A stretch of DNA of 42,919 nt from Peptostreptococcaceae bacterium (GTDB lineage Bacteria; Bacillota; Clostridia; Peptostreptococcales; Filifactoraceae). The notes under the pieces were generated by a model. That model saw only the letters and a program-made list of their open reading frames with translations, was not told the DNA's origin and searched no databases. The stretch spans positions 1-42,919 of the forward strand of contig JAUNKE010000013.1 of assembly GCA_030532905.1 (NCBI GenBank), read 5' to 3'. Of this stretch, positions 31,619 through 40,355 are shown in pieces. Numbering within the stretch: position 1 is the stretch's first letter; each line of letters opens with the position of its first letter. A program made the translations under genes and the position numbers.

Positions 31619-31891
31619 ATGAATCAAAATTATAATTCAAACAACGGATTGTATCCCGTAGTCGGCCTGGGTGAATGGGTACTCACCATCTTCGTGTCGG
31701 GTATTCCGATGATTGGTCTGATAATGCTCATTGTCTTTGCTTTTTCAAGCAATATCAATCCGAGTAAACAAAATTATGCACGAATGATGTTGATTCTGCA
31801 GGTTGTATTTTTTATACTTTACCTCGTGCTTTTGCTCTCGGGAGCACTTTCAAATCTTTCCGACCCAACATTATACAATACGAGTTATTAA
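31619..31891 (+). CDS. Cassette gene B2: two-span membrane protein
   Basis: Protein of 90 residues after TTAAGGAGGATTT, 9 bases after A2. It starts MNQNYNSNNGLYPVVGLGEW, against MNREYNSNNEELYPVVSMVD in B1, and carries the same module: VSGIPMIGLIMLIVFAFSSN, INPSKQNYARMMLILQV. The function is unknown. Confidence 0.75.
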   Translation: MNQNYNSNNGLYPVVGLGEWVLTIFVSGIPMIGLIMLIVFAFSSNINPSKQNYARMMLILQVVFFILYLVLLLSGALSNLSDPTLYNTSY

Positions 31892-31897
31892 ATTTCA

Positions 31898-31920
31898 GAC
31901 CGAGTTTTACTCGGTCTTTT
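31898..31920 (+). terminator. Terminator of cassette copy 2
   Basis: GACCGAG (31898-31904), loop, CTCGGTC (31910-31916), TTTT. The T-run is short and the UbiA gene begins 13 bases later with its own AGGGGGA site, so read-through into it is possible. Confidence 0.7.
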
Positions 31921-31933
31921 CATAGGGGGAAAT

Positions 31934-32833
31934 ATGCTCAAGCGTTTGAATATCTATTTTAGAGAAATGTTTCCGATTCCGGCGCGTCTCTTACTCGGCT
32001 TTATCGTATTCGGCGAAATTTATTTTATCATTTTGCTCAACTACGGCGTGACGGATTTTTCAATCGGATTTCAGGAAATCATCGGCGCGTATACCGTGTT
32101 TGCATTTTATATGTATCTTCGAATCGCTGACGATTTCAAAGATTACGAGCTTGACCTCGTGCTCTTTGCGCATCGTCCGTTGCCGAGCGGTCGCGTTACC
32201 AAAAAAGACTTGTTCGTCGCCTGTGCTGTCGTTCAGGCGATTGCGATTGTGCTCAATTTTTTGTATATGAATAATTTTTATTTCTTCCTGTTCCTGTACG
32301 GCTACGGCTTTTTGATGAGTCAGTGGTTTTTTCAGCGACACCGAATTCAATCGAGTTTGCCCCTCGCACTCGTGACGCACAATCCGGTACAGATTATCGT
32401 CAATCTGTATATCATTTCATTTACCTGCATCAAATATAATCTCTATCCCTATACTTATATCACTTTTTTGGTGCTGTGGACTCTGTATTTTCCATCGCTG
32501 ATTTGGGAAATCAGTCGAAAAATCCGCGCACCCGAAGAAGAAACGGCTTATGTCACCTATTCCAAACTTTTCAGCTACGAGCGCGTGACAAAATTTGTTT
32601 TGGCGCTCACCTTGGTCGATATTGTCACCAACATCATCTTGGTTTGGAATTTGAACAAAATTATGGTTGTGCTCTTTATGCTCGCGGTGGCTTGGATGAC
32701 GAAACAATTTTTGTCCTATATCAAAGACCCTTATCAATATCGCATCGTCACGAAGGTCGAGCAATACACTTATGTGCAGGAAATGATGATGCTTCTTACG
32801 GTTGCGACTTATTTGGCGGTGGGTAAAATATGA
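31934..32833 (+). CDS. UbiA-family prenyltransferase
   Basis: Protein of 299 residues with eight to nine membrane spans. The first Asp-rich motif of the UbiA superfamily is intact: R63 and DDFKDYELD (D66, D67, D70, D74), followed by RPLPSGRV (R81-V88). The second polar loop reads EISRKIRAPEEE...YVTYSKLFSYERV rather than a classical DxxxD. UbiA enzymes move a prenyl chain from a diphosphate to an aromatic or other acceptor in the membrane. No quinone or heme genes are near. The stop overlaps the ATG of a phosphohistidine dikinase by 4 bases, which suggests that the two proteins act together. Confidence 0.85.
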   Translation: MLKRLNIYFREMFPIPARLLLGFIVFGEIYFIILLNYGVTDFSIGFQEIIGAYTVFAFYMYLRIADDFKDYELDLVLFAHRPLPSGRVTKKDLFVACAVVQAIAIVLNFLYMNNFYFFLFLYGYGFLMSQWFFQRHRIQSSLPLALVTHNPVQIIVNLYIISFTCIKYNLYPYTYITFLVLWTLYFPSLIWEISRKIRAPEEETAYVTYSKLFSYERVTKFVLALTLVDIVTNIILVWNLNKIMVVLFMLAVAWMTKQFLSYIKDPYQYRIVTKVEQYTYVQEMMMLLTVATYLAVGKI

Positions 32834-35163
32834 CAAAGGCAATTCATTTACAAAAAATGCAATCGGCAAAAATTCCCGTTCCGCATTTTCAAGTGTTGCA
32901 CTTCGACGATTTGTTTCGCCGAGAGGAATTGCAACAGTTGATTCGGGATTTCCAAGCCGATGATTCGAGAGATAATCTTGCAATTTGGAGCAGGCGTTTC
33001 CAAGATTTCGTGCGTGCTCATTTTGTCATGCCGCCGTTGGATTTGCCGGAAAAATTATACGCCGTTCGCTCCTGCTGCAATTTGGAAGACGGCGATTTCA
33101 GCTTTGCCGGAATCTTCGAAAGCTATCTGAACACGCCTTTGGCACAGATACGGGAGCGTGTTTGTGATTGCATCGCTTCCTTATATACTGTGCGCGCGTT
33201 GGAATATATTTTGGAGAAAAAAATCGATTTGTCCTCTTTGAAAATGGATGTCATCGTGCAGGAAATGGCGGGCGGCGAATTATCGGGCGTGCTTTTTACC
33301 GCCAATCCGCTCGGCATTTTAAATGAAAATGTCATCGTGGTCGGCAAAGGTCTGGGCGAAGACATCGTCTCGGACAAGGTGGCGACGACGACCTATTATT
33401 GCATGGAGCATTTTTATCATTACGATGGTGAAGAAGATTTGTTGGACGAAGACAAATTGCAGAGACTCCTAAACTACGGCAAGGAGATTGAAAAAATCCT
33501 GTCGCAAGAGTATCTCGATATCGAATTTACAATCGCCGATGAGAAAATCTACATTTTGCAGGCGCGCAAAATCACTTCGTTGGACGGCGAAATCGAAATC
33601 TACGACAACTCCAATATCGTCGAAAGCTATCCGAATATCACGCTGCCGCTGTCGATTTCGTTTGCGAAAGAAGTCTATGCCGGCGTGTTCACGAGTCTTG
33701 CTCGCCGAGTGCTCAAAAAACCGTCGCTCGTTGACAAAAATCTTTTCATCTTTGAAAATATGGTCGGCGATATCAACGGGCGCATCTATTACAAAATCAC
33801 GAATTGGTATCGGGTGCTTCATTTTTTGCCGCTGCGAAGCAAAATTATTCCGATTTGGCAGGAAATGCTCGGCGTCGGCGAAAAATCCTATCCGAGCGAT
33901 GTTCACAAACTGTCCTTCATCGAGCGAATTCAAATTTATTGCTCCTGCATCGTCGAGTTTTTTCGCGTACCCCAAAATATGCGGATGCTCAACGACCGAT
34001 TTGAGCAAATCCAATCCAAATTCAACGAAGAAATCGAGCATTGTCAAAATCCGAAAGAACTTCAAGCGCTCTATCTGTTGATTAAAAAGGAGCTGCTCGA
34101 CATCTGGGACATCACCCTGCTCAACGATTTGTATGCCTTTGTTTTTACGGGCATCATCAAAAATTGGCGAAAAAGCGACGAAAAGCATACCGAATTCATT
34201 TCCGGAATTCACAATATCGAGAGTATGAAGCCGATTGCAAAACTGGTTGAAATTGCAAGCTGTTATTCGCAAAGCGGCGATGATGAAACCTACCGCAGAC
34301 TCTGCGAAGAATATATTCAATGCTACGGCGATCGGGCGGTTGAAGAATTGAAGCTCGAAACAAAAACCTTCCGCAGCAATCCCGAATTGTTGCAGCAGAA
34401 GGTCGAAGAATATCTGCTCGATTTGTCGCAGCTTCAAAATATCCAATCCAATCTTGAAATCATTGAGGAAAATTTGCAAAATCGACAAAAACCGGGGTTC
34501 TTTTCCAAGAGAGCCGTACTCGGTATCAAAAATCGCGAGCAGTCCCGACTTCATCGCACGCGCATCTACGGCTTTGTTCGAAGAATCTTTTTGTCCATCG
34601 CCGATTCTTTTGTAAAAGACGATTTGATTGAAGAACCGCGCGATATTTTTTACCTCCGCATCGATGAAGTTTTTGAGCGAATCGAGCATCCCTCCTCAGC
34701 AAAACACATCGTGTCGGAAAGAAAAAAAGAATATGCGAATTATGAGCAGACGCCGGCATATTCTCGTTTGATATTGACAAAAGATGCGCGGCAAAGTCTC
34801 GGTCGTCGTCTGAGTCAGAAACAGATTTCGGAAAATGCCTTGCATGGAACGCCTTGCTCACCGGGCATCGCCGAAGCGGAGGTCATTGTTATCCGCAATC
34901 CGAAAGAGCAACAAAATGCCGCGGGCAAAATCATCGTCGCGCAAATGACCGATCCCGGCTGGGTCTTTCTGCTCGCAAGCGCTCAAGGAATTCTCGTTGA
35001 AAAAGGCTCCCTTCTGTCGCATACCGCCATCGTTTCGCGCGAGCTCAAAATTCCGTCCATCGTCGGCGTCAAAAATGCCACCCGGATTTTGAAAACCGGA
35101 GACATTGTTCGAATGAACGGCGCCAATGGCGAAATCGAAATTCTCGATTCGAAACAGCTGTAA
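32830..35163 (+). CDS. ATP-dependent dikinase with PPDK-type ATP-binding and phosphohistidine swivel domains (rifampicin-phosphotransferase architecture)
   Basis: Protein of 777 residues. The N-terminal ATP-binding domain (about 1-250) has YAVRSCCNLEDGDFSFAGIF, VIVQEMAGGELSGVLFTANP and IEFTIADEKIYILQARKIT, equivalent to PEP synthase motifs. The middle (about 260-680) resembles no domain I know and presumably binds the acceptor. The C-terminal swivel domain (about 690-777) has GTPCSPGIAEAEVIV and GSLLSHTAIVSRELKIPSIVGV, with the phospho-carrying His in SHTA. There is no PEP-binding barrel, so it is like rifampicin phosphotransferase: ATP is split to AMP, phosphate and a phosphorylated acceptor. 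Coupling to the UbiA gene suggests a membrane or prenylated acceptor. Confidence 0.85.
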   Translation: MTKAIHLQKMQSAKIPVPHFQVLHFDDLFRREELQQLIRDFQADDSRDNLAIWSRRFQDFVRAHFVMPPLDLPEKLYAVRSCCNLEDGDFSFAGIFESYLNTPLAQIRERVCDCIASLYTVRALEYILEKKIDLSSLKMDVIVQEMAGGELSGVLFTANPLGILNENVIVVGKGLGEDIVSDKVATTTYYCMEHFYHYDGEEDLLDEDKLQRLLNYGKEIEKILSQEYLDIEFTIADEKIYILQARKITSLDGEIEIYDNSNIVESYPNITLPLSISFAKEVYAGVFTSLARRVLKKPSLVDKNLFIFENMVGDINGRIYYKITNWYRVLHFLPLRSKIIPIWQEMLGVGEKSYPSDVHKLSFIERIQIYCSCIVEFFRVPQNMRMLNDRFEQIQSKFNEEIEHCQNPKELQALYLLIKKELLDIWDITLLNDLYAFVFTGIIKNWRKSDEKHTEFISGIHNIESMKPIAKLVEIASCYSQSGDDETYRRLCEEYIQCYGDRAVEELKLETKTFRSNPELLQQKVEEYLLDLSQLQNIQSNLEIIEENLQNRQKPGFFSKRAVLGIKNREQSRLHRTRIYGFVRRIFLSIADSFVKDDLIEEPRDIFYLRIDEVFERIEHPSSAKHIVSERKKEYANYEQTPAYSRLILTKDARQSLGRRLSQKQISENALHGTPCSPGIAEAEVIVIRNPKEQQNAAGKIIVAQMTDPGWVFLLASAQGILVEKGSLLSHTAIVSRELKIPSIVGVKNATRILKTGDIVRMNGANGEIEILDSKQL

Positions 35164-35237
35164 AAAATCGGATAGAAAATTTATACTCTCACTCAAACCG
35201 AATATAGCATAGAAAATCATGAATTCCATTCCGATAA

Positions 35238-35386
35238 AACAGCGGAACGAAGAGGTTACAAACCTAACCGAATTTTTGAGTGTGGCGATAAAAATTTTTG
35301 GTAGGTTCCATACATGGGTTGACGAGATATACAACGACCAACGGGAGATTGTATATCCGTAACCTACTGCCTCCGTTCCGCTATAA
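35238..35386 (+). repeat. Dispersed hairpin repeat, copy 3, with terminal inverted repeats
   Basis: Shares the core with copies 1 and 2: GTAGGTTCCATACATGGGTT, then GATATACAA...TTGTATATC with a different loop (CGACCAACGGGAGA), then CGTAACCTACTGCC. Here the ends are inverted repeats: AGCGGAACG near 35241 and CGTTCCGCT near 35373-35381. That makes the unit about 145 bases long and resembles a miniature inverted-repeat element. Confidence 0.8.
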
Positions 35387-35407
35387 AATAACTTTTTGTG
35401 ATATTAA

Positions 35408-36298
35408 CTATACACTGCGAGAAAGTTTCTTTCTATAATACTTGCCCACCGCAATCAAAAACGCGAGATAGATAACGACGGTGATAAACATAATATATCC
35501 GAAATCTCTCTGCAAGGAGTAGGTTTTGAATTCCAATCCTTTGACACAAAAATGTGCCAACATATACGCGAGCGGAAGCGGCCATATTCGGTCAACGGCT
35601 CTTTTTGCATCCTCATGCTTTCGAATGAACAGCCGCATGAGCCACAATAGCAACAGAAAGAGCAGGGCAAAGGTAAAATAAAAACGCAATGCCAATCTCG
35701 GCAAACTCACCACGCCGCCATCCATCTTCAATCCGTAAATCAAGACATCGGAATCTCCGTTGTTTTGGTTGTAAAAGATTTGCACCTTGTCGGATGCTTT
35801 GACTTCCAGCGACATATTTTGCTGTCCTTTTTTGGAAAAATAATTATCCCACAAACTGTCCCATGCGCTGATATTATAGACTTCCACATCTCTTTGCTCA
35901 TCGTAATATTTGGTATAGCCGTATGCCTTCACCTGCTCATCGAAGGAAATGAGCAGTTTGCCATTTTCATTCTCGGTAATTTGCATCAAATTTTCTTCGT
36001 ATGGAAAAAATCGCGGCGAATTCAAAACGGCAAAAGCGGCGGTCGCTATCACAAATACCAATGCCATCGTGAACAATATGGTTTGGATTTTATCCTCCAA
36101 CATTTTTTTCTTCAATTTTTTAAGCGGGACAACATCGGCATCCACGATAATTTTGCCGGATTGTTGCATCGCTTTGAGCTCCTTTTGACAATCGGGACAA
36201 TCCGCAAGATGTTCTTCAACAAATTTCTTGCTGTCCTCTTGGAGCATATTTTCGACATATAGCGGTAAAAGGTCGTTTACAATACTGCATTTATTCAT
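35408..36298 (-). CDS. Anti-sigma factor with zf-HC2 domain
   Basis: Protein of 296 residues, started at ATG 36298 (MNKCSIVNDLLPLY) six bases after GGAGG. The zinc-binding anti-sigma motif is C4...H30xxxC34xxC37. A first span (about 75-92) leads to an extracellular domain of about 100 residues (YEENLMQITENENGKLLISF, SLEVKASDKVQIFYNQ), then three more spans near the C-terminus. It overlaps the end of the sigma gene by 8 bases, so they are made together; it should hold the sigma factor inactive at the membrane until a signal arrives. Confidence 0.85.
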   Translation of the reverse strand: MNKCSIVNDLLPLYVENMLQEDSKKFVEEHLADCPDCQKELKAMQQSGKIIVDADVVPLKKLKKKMLEDKIQTILFTMALVFVIATAAFAVLNSPRFFPYEENLMQITENENGKLLISFDEQVKAYGYTKYYDEQRDVEVYNISAWDSLWDNYFSKKGQQNMSLEVKASDKVQIFYNQNNGDSDVLIYGLKMDGGVVSLPRLALRFYFTFALLFLLLLWLMRLFIRKHEDAKRAVDRIWPLPLAYMLAHFCVKGLEFKTYSLQRDFGYIMFITVVIYLAFLIAVGKYYRKKLSRSV

Positions 36299-36782
36299 CA
36301 CAAACCTCCATCTTTTCTCTAATTTTGTTCTTCGCTCTATGATAGGTCACGCAAGCCCAGTTCTCCGTTTTCTTAAAAATATTTGCTATTTCCTTAAAAC
36401 TCAGCTCCCCGAAAACTCTCAGCATAAAAACTTCTTTATACGGCTCCTGCATCTCGTGTAATATTTGATGAATTTGCATCGCTTCGCCGGAGTTGGAAAT
36501 TCTTTCTTCAATACCGATGTCATCCGTCGCCACCTCTTTCAATTCATCGAGCTGAACGAGCCGCTTCTGCTTTTTCAGATAGGAATAGTAGGTATTCTTC
36601 GCAATCTGACAGAGCCAAACGCGTATGTCGCAGTCGCCCCGAAAAGAGTCAATCGTCTGCATCGCTTTGAAAAAAGTTTCACTCGCCATTTCTTCGGCAA
36701 TACTTTCATCATTGGAGAGCGATTTGAGAAATAGAAATACATCCCGAAAATATCTTCGGTAAATTTTCTCAAATTCCGTCAT
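36291..36782 (-). CDS. ECF-type RNA polymerase sigma factor
   Basis: Protein of 163 residues after AAGGAGGTGAGCTG. Region 2 is FEKIYRRYFRDVFLFLKSL through FRGDCDIRVWLCQIAKNTYY; region 4 is LHEMQEPYKEVFMLRVFGEL followed by SFKEIANIFKKTENWACVTYHRAKNKIRE. It lacks region 3, as usual for ECF factors. With the zf-HC2 protein it forms a typical sigma/anti-sigma operon. No obvious repeated promoter signature was found upstream, so autoregulation cannot be claimed. Confidence 0.9.
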   Translation of the reverse strand: MTEFEKIYRRYFRDVFLFLKSLSNDESIAEEMASETFFKAMQTIDSFRGDCDIRVWLCQIAKNTYYSYLKKQKRLVQLDELKEVATDDIGIEERISNSGEAMQIHQILHEMQEPYKEVFMLRVFGELSFKEIANIFKKTENWACVTYHRAKNKIREKMEVCDE

Positions 36783-36839
36783 CAGCTCACCTCCTTATCC
36801 ATAAGACTCCCGAAAAAGCATTATCTTACAAAAAATTTT

Positions 36840-36870
36840 ATGTAAAAAGGTAATGTCTTGCATTACCTTT
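36840..36870 (-). terminator. Rho-independent terminator after the AlaX-type gene
   Basis: AAAGGTAATG (36846-36855), loop TCTTG, CATTACCTTT (36861-36870). On the minus strand the stem runs into TTTTTACATAAAATTTTTTG. It lies just past the stop at 36880 and insulates the sigma operon. Confidence 0.8.
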
Positions 36871-36879
36871 ACCAAACAA

Positions 36880-38046
36880 TTATTCGAGCGCATCGATTCG
36901 CTCTTTCAAAATCTGAATGAAGGATTCCATATTTTGTGCATCCTCAAACATCGCCTGTGCTTTAGCTCCTTTTCCGCCGCCTTTTCCGTCGGTATTCGCA
37001 AGTGCTTCTTTGAACAAAGCGCCCATGTCCAATGATTTTTTCGTTTCCGCAACCACTCGCCCGTCGCCTGATGAAAGAATCATCGTTGGATAATGCTCCC
37101 GAAGCTGCTCGGCGAGCAACATCAACAAATCGTAATCCGCCTGCTCAAAATTTTTAATCAGCAGCTCCTGCGTATTTTCCTGCAAACATTCTTTCGCCAT
37201 ATATTTTGCAATGAGTTGTCTATTGTGATAAAGCTCAAATTTCGCTTTCTCCAATTCATCTTTCAATGCGACGACACGCTCGACGATTCGCTCTTCATCG
37301 GCATTGAGCTGTTTTTTGAGCTCTCTCGTGATTTCAAAACGCTGAATATAATCCTTGCATGCGCGATTTCCGCACACAAAATGAATTCTCGTCATTCCTT
37401 TGTATTGCTCGGTCTTTAGAATTTTGAGCATGCCGACCTCGGACAGATTGCTCGTATGCGTTCCGCAACAAGCGCAGCAATCCGCACCTTCTATCGTAAC
37501 TACGCGAATATCGCCCTGCGCCTTGACCTCTTTTCGAATCGGAAATTGGGAGAGCCCTTCCCGATTTGTAATCGCATCCTGCACAATGGTTTTTTCGGCA
37601 ATTTTGGCATTGACCTTTTCTTCAATTTCGCGCAAAGTTTCCCAACTCATTTTCGGAATGTCGATGTCGATGGTCACAAAATCCGCTCCCATGTGAAAGC
37701 CGCGATTGTTGCCCCCACATTCTCTGAGGATGATTCCGGACAGCAAATGCTCGCCCGTATGTTGCTGCATGAAATCGAATCGTCTCTGCCAATCAATCGA
37801 CATTTCGGCAATTTCCCCCTGCACTCTGTCCGCCATAATATGATGAATGATGCCGTCTTTCTCCTGCACATCGAGCACCTCGACGCCGTTGATTGTTCCT
37901 CTGTCCGATGGTTGCCCTCCGCCTTCGGGATAAAAAATCGTCGCATCGCATATCAATTCATAATCTTTTCCATCTTCAATCCGCTCGATGATATTCGCAC
38001 GATATTGCGTCCGATAAGCGTCATCGTAAAAAATTTTTTTGGTCAT
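36880..38046 (-). CDS. AlaX-type alanyl-tRNA editing protein with DHHA1 domain
   Basis: Protein of 388 residues after AAAAGGAGTAAGAAGTCAA. It resembles the editing half of alanyl-tRNA synthetase: TIFYPEGGGQPSDRGTI, zinc motif HTGEH (H96, H100), and the second zinc pair CCGTH (C193, H197). A coiled coil (about 240-290) leads to a C-terminal DHHA1 domain with GGGKGAKAQAMFED. Proteins of this long AlaX form remove serine or glycine wrongly attached to alanine tRNA. All zinc ligands are present, so it should be active. It is monocistronic. Confidence 0.9.
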   Translation of the reverse strand: MTKKIFYDDAYRTQYRANIIERIEDGKDYELICDATIFYPEGGGQPSDRGTINGVEVLDVQEKDGIIHHIMADRVQGEIAEMSIDWQRRFDFMQQHTGEHLLSGIILRECGGNNRGFHMGADFVTIDIDIPKMSWETLREIEEKVNAKIAEKTIVQDAITNREGLSQFPIRKEVKAQGDIRVVTIEGADCCACCGTHTSNLSEVGMLKILKTEQYKGMTRIHFVCGNRACKDYIQRFEITRELKKQLNADEERIVERVVALKDELEKAKFELYHNRQLIAKYMAKECLQENTQELLIKNFEQADYDLLMLLAEQLREHYPTMILSSGDGRVVAETKKSLDMGALFKEALANTDGKGGGKGAKAQAMFEDAQNMESFIQILKERIDALE

Positions 38047-38160
38047 TTGACTTCTTACTCCTTTTTTTGTTGCCTTGCTTCATCACTTCAACTCACAAAG
38101 AGTTTTTTTCTTATACTAATTTTTAGAACAGCACTTAACAAATTTTCTTATTTTAAATAG

Positions 38161-38262
38161 CTTGTAGGAAACGGTGACAGTAAGTTACGGATAAGCAAAC
38201 TCTCTTCGGTTTTGTATATCCTGTCAATCCAAGCATGGAATCTACTTGAAATTTTTATTTTA
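38161..38262 (-). repeat. Dispersed hairpin repeat, copy 4 (diverged)
   Basis: On the minus strand it reads AAGTAGATTCCATGCTTGG, then GACAGGATATACAA, a loop, TTGCTTATCCGTAACTTACTG, and ends in ACCGTTTCCTACAAG. The order matches copies 1-3, but two central stem pairs are lost, so this copy may be decaying. Confidence 0.7.
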
Positions 38263-38285
38263 GATACCGACTTTTTGATTACCAC

Positions 38286-38335
38286 ATTGTAGGGAACGGT
38301 GACCCCACCGTTCCGCCGTTCCATTGGAACGGGGA
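38286..38335. repeat. Fragment of the dispersed repeat end
   Basis: TTGTAGGGAACGGTGACC repeats, in the same direction, the end of copy 4 (TTGTAGGAAACGGTGACA at 38163-38180). It is followed by CCGTTCC repeated twice and a GTTCC...GGAAC inversion. It looks like a partial second copy or rearranged end. Confidence 0.55.
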
Positions 38336-38792
38336 ACAATTTTTATGGTTATTTTGAGTTTAGTATTAACATCTATTTTGATTCCTCTATTTCCATTTCC
38401 CGTTTAATATCTTCCGTCAATTATATCATTTTTTATTCTTATTTCCAACTTCTCCCCTTTTCAAATGGTGAGCGGATATCCGATTCATCAAAAATTTCTA
38501 TGTAAAACCATGTGATCTCTATGTAGAAAATGCTATATACCAGGAAGAGATTTTAAGTGTGCTTATGAACAAAAAAGTTAAAGTGAAATTTGTAAAAAAC
38601 GGCTAAAAATTCTTTTTGTATGTTACAATGAAATCAAATAAATCAATCGAATGATATGACAAAAAACGGATTTTAGTTGAAATGTATTAGTAAAAGAAAT
38701 GAAATTCGATAAATAACTTGAATGAACTTCGTAGAATATTCGTTTTGCAGAACGGAAAATCAATTTCGTTTCGCTCAAAACAAGGAGGATTT

Positions 38793-40172
38793 ATGACGGC
38801 GGATTTTTATAAAAAGGCACTCGACTGCTCTTCCGACGGTATTTTGATTACGGATGAGCAGGGCAATGTTATTTATGTCAACGAGCAATATGAAGAAGTC
38901 ACCGGATTGCAAGCATCCGATTTGCTCGGTCAAAATTTGGCAAAATTGCTGGAAGAAGGAATCATCAGCCGCGCCATATCGCTGGAAGTCATCGAAACGG
39001 GTCAAAGGGTATCGACCATACATAGTTACATCACCGGAAAATCGGCGCTCAGTACGGCAAATCCGATTTATGATAATGAAAACAAGCTTCGCGGAGTGGT
39101 AAACAACACGAGGAATCTCAATACGCTAATCGCTTTGCGTGAAGAGCTTAAGCAAAGTCAAGAGCAGACCAAGCATTTTTCCGCAGAGGTTGTCCATCTG
39201 CGTCAAGTTTTGTCCAAGACCAAAAGTTTTATCTATCGCAGCAAACAGATGCAGCGCATCATCGATTTGTCTCAGCGCGTCGCATTGTATGACAGCACTG
39301 TTTTGATCGAGGGTGAATCCGGAACGGGAAAAGAAGTGATGGCAAGGCTCATCCATTACAGCAGTCCGAGGCGGGAAGAACCTTTTATCAAGGTGAACTG
39401 TGCGGCGATTCCAAGCGAGCTTTTCGAATCCGAATTGTTCGGTTATGAAAAAGGAGCTTTCACCGGCGCGAGTGCTACCGGCAAAATCGGTATGTTCGAA
39501 TTGGCAAACAAAGGCACACTTTTGATGGACGAAATCGGAGAGCTTCCTTTATATATGCAATCCAAATTGCTTCGCGTTCTGCAGGAAAAAGAAATTTATC
39601 GTGTCGGCGGTAAGACACCGGTCAAGCTCGATGTTCGCATTCTCGCATCGACCAATCGAAATCTCGCCAAAGAAGTCGAGGCGGGCAATTTTCGCGAGGA
39701 TTTGTTCTTTCGACTCAATGTCGTGCCGATTACCGTTGCACCTTTGCGCGAGCGCACCGAAGACATTCCGCTTCTCATCAATCATTTTTTGGAGAAAATC
39801 AATCGAAAATACAAGACCACCAAGACGATTAGCGACGAGGCGATGGCGGCGCTCACCCAATATTCTTGGCCGGGGAATGTGCGCGAGCTTGAAAATATCG
39901 TGGAGTATCTCTATGTTATCAGCGAGCAGAAAATCACGATGGAAAGCATTCCCGGAAAAGTGCTTTCCAAAATTATGCTCGACAGCCCGGCGTATTCGGA
40001 AAAACAAAGCAACAAGCTGGAGCATCTCGTTAATTTGTACGAAAAAACCGTCATCGAGGATACGATTTTGCGATACAATACTTTAGAAACCGCGGCAAAT
40101 GCGCTCGGCATTCATTTTTCGACATTGAGCCGCAAGATGAAAAAGTACGATTTGCATTTTGAAAAAGAATAA
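38793..40172 (+). CDS. Sigma-54-dependent transcriptional activator (PAS-AAA+-HTH)
   Basis: Protein of 459 residues, started at MTADFYKKALDCSS after ACAAGGAGGATTT; the in-frame region upstream is not coding. Residues 1-110 are a PAS sensor (DGILITDEQGNVIYVNEQYE), 111-145 a coiled-coil linker, 148-380 the AAA+ domain with GESGTGKE (173-180), the sigma-54 contact loop GAFTGA (221-226), GTLLMDEIGE (241-250) and FREDLFFRLNVVPI; the C-terminus is a Fis-type helix-turn-helix (AANALGIHFSTLSRKMKKY). It should activate the sigma-54 promoter at 40527 and thus the amidohydrolase genes downstream. The PAS ligand is unknown. Confidence 0.9.
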   Translation: MTADFYKKALDCSSDGILITDEQGNVIYVNEQYEEVTGLQASDLLGQNLAKLLEEGIISRAISLEVIETGQRVSTIHSYITGKSALSTANPIYDNENKLRGVVNNTRNLNTLIALREELKQSQEQTKHFSAEVVHLRQVLSKTKSFIYRSKQMQRIIDLSQRVALYDSTVLIEGESGTGKEVMARLIHYSSPRREEPFIKVNCAAIPSELFESELFGYEKGAFTGASATGKIGMFELANKGTLLMDEIGELPLYMQSKLLRVLQEKEIYRVGGKTPVKLDVRILASTNRNLAKEVEAGNFREDLFFRLNVVPITVAPLRERTEDIPLLINHFLEKINRKYKTTKTISDEAMAALTQYSWPGNVRELENIVEYLYVISEQKITMESIPGKVLSKIMLDSPAYSEKQSNKLEHLVNLYEKTVIEDTILRYNTLETAANALGIHFSTLSRKMKKYDLHFEKE

Positions 40173-40184
40173 CTTTCCTAAGGA

Positions 40185-40202
40185 TTTTGCAAAAATGCAA
40201 AA
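40185..40202 (+). promoter_or_regulatory. Candidate upstream activator site 1
   Basis: TTTTGCA-AAAA-TGCAAAA: perfect 7-base arms with a 4-base centre, about 340 bases upstream of the sigma-54 promoter and directly after the activator gene stop. Confidence 0.6.
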
Positions 40203-40339
40203 AACTCCTATTGATTTGCAATATTGTTAGCGAATCCTTTTATAAAAAGTAAGGGAGCTTTTACAGCTTCTCAATTACTTTGCTGAATCTCATTTTTTGA
40301 CAAAAAACATCATCCGAAACTTTTAGAATGAACGATAAC

Positions 40340-40355
40340 TTTGCATTCGTGCAAA
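40340..40355 (+). promoter_or_regulatory. Candidate upstream activator site 2
   Basis: TTTGCA-TTCG-TGCAAA, the same arms and centre length as site 1, 154 bases further on and about 185 bases before the promoter, an ordinary distance for an enhancer-binding protein. Confidence 0.65.

Larger units (their letters stand above)
38047..38792. other. 746-base spacer with repeat copy 4
   Basis: No gene is seen. It holds repeat copy 4 on the minus strand (38161-38262), a further fragment of the repeat end (38286-38335) with a GGTGACCCCACC palindrome, and two related words TCTATGTAAAA and TCTATGTAGAAA around 38495-38530. The promoter of the sigma-54 activator gene should be in 38560-38780; a -10-like TACAAT near 38625 is the only candidate. 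Confidence 0.45.

Noticed and set aside
33469..34689. 406-codon minus-strand open frame
   Set aside because: Antisense to the dikinase gene, which has clear catalytic motifs; the minus frame has no recognisable domain or ribosome site.
38047..38160. T-box leader before the AlaX-type gene
   Set aside because: No T-box consensus or terminator/antiterminator pair is visible; the gene also starts close to a plain ribosome site.
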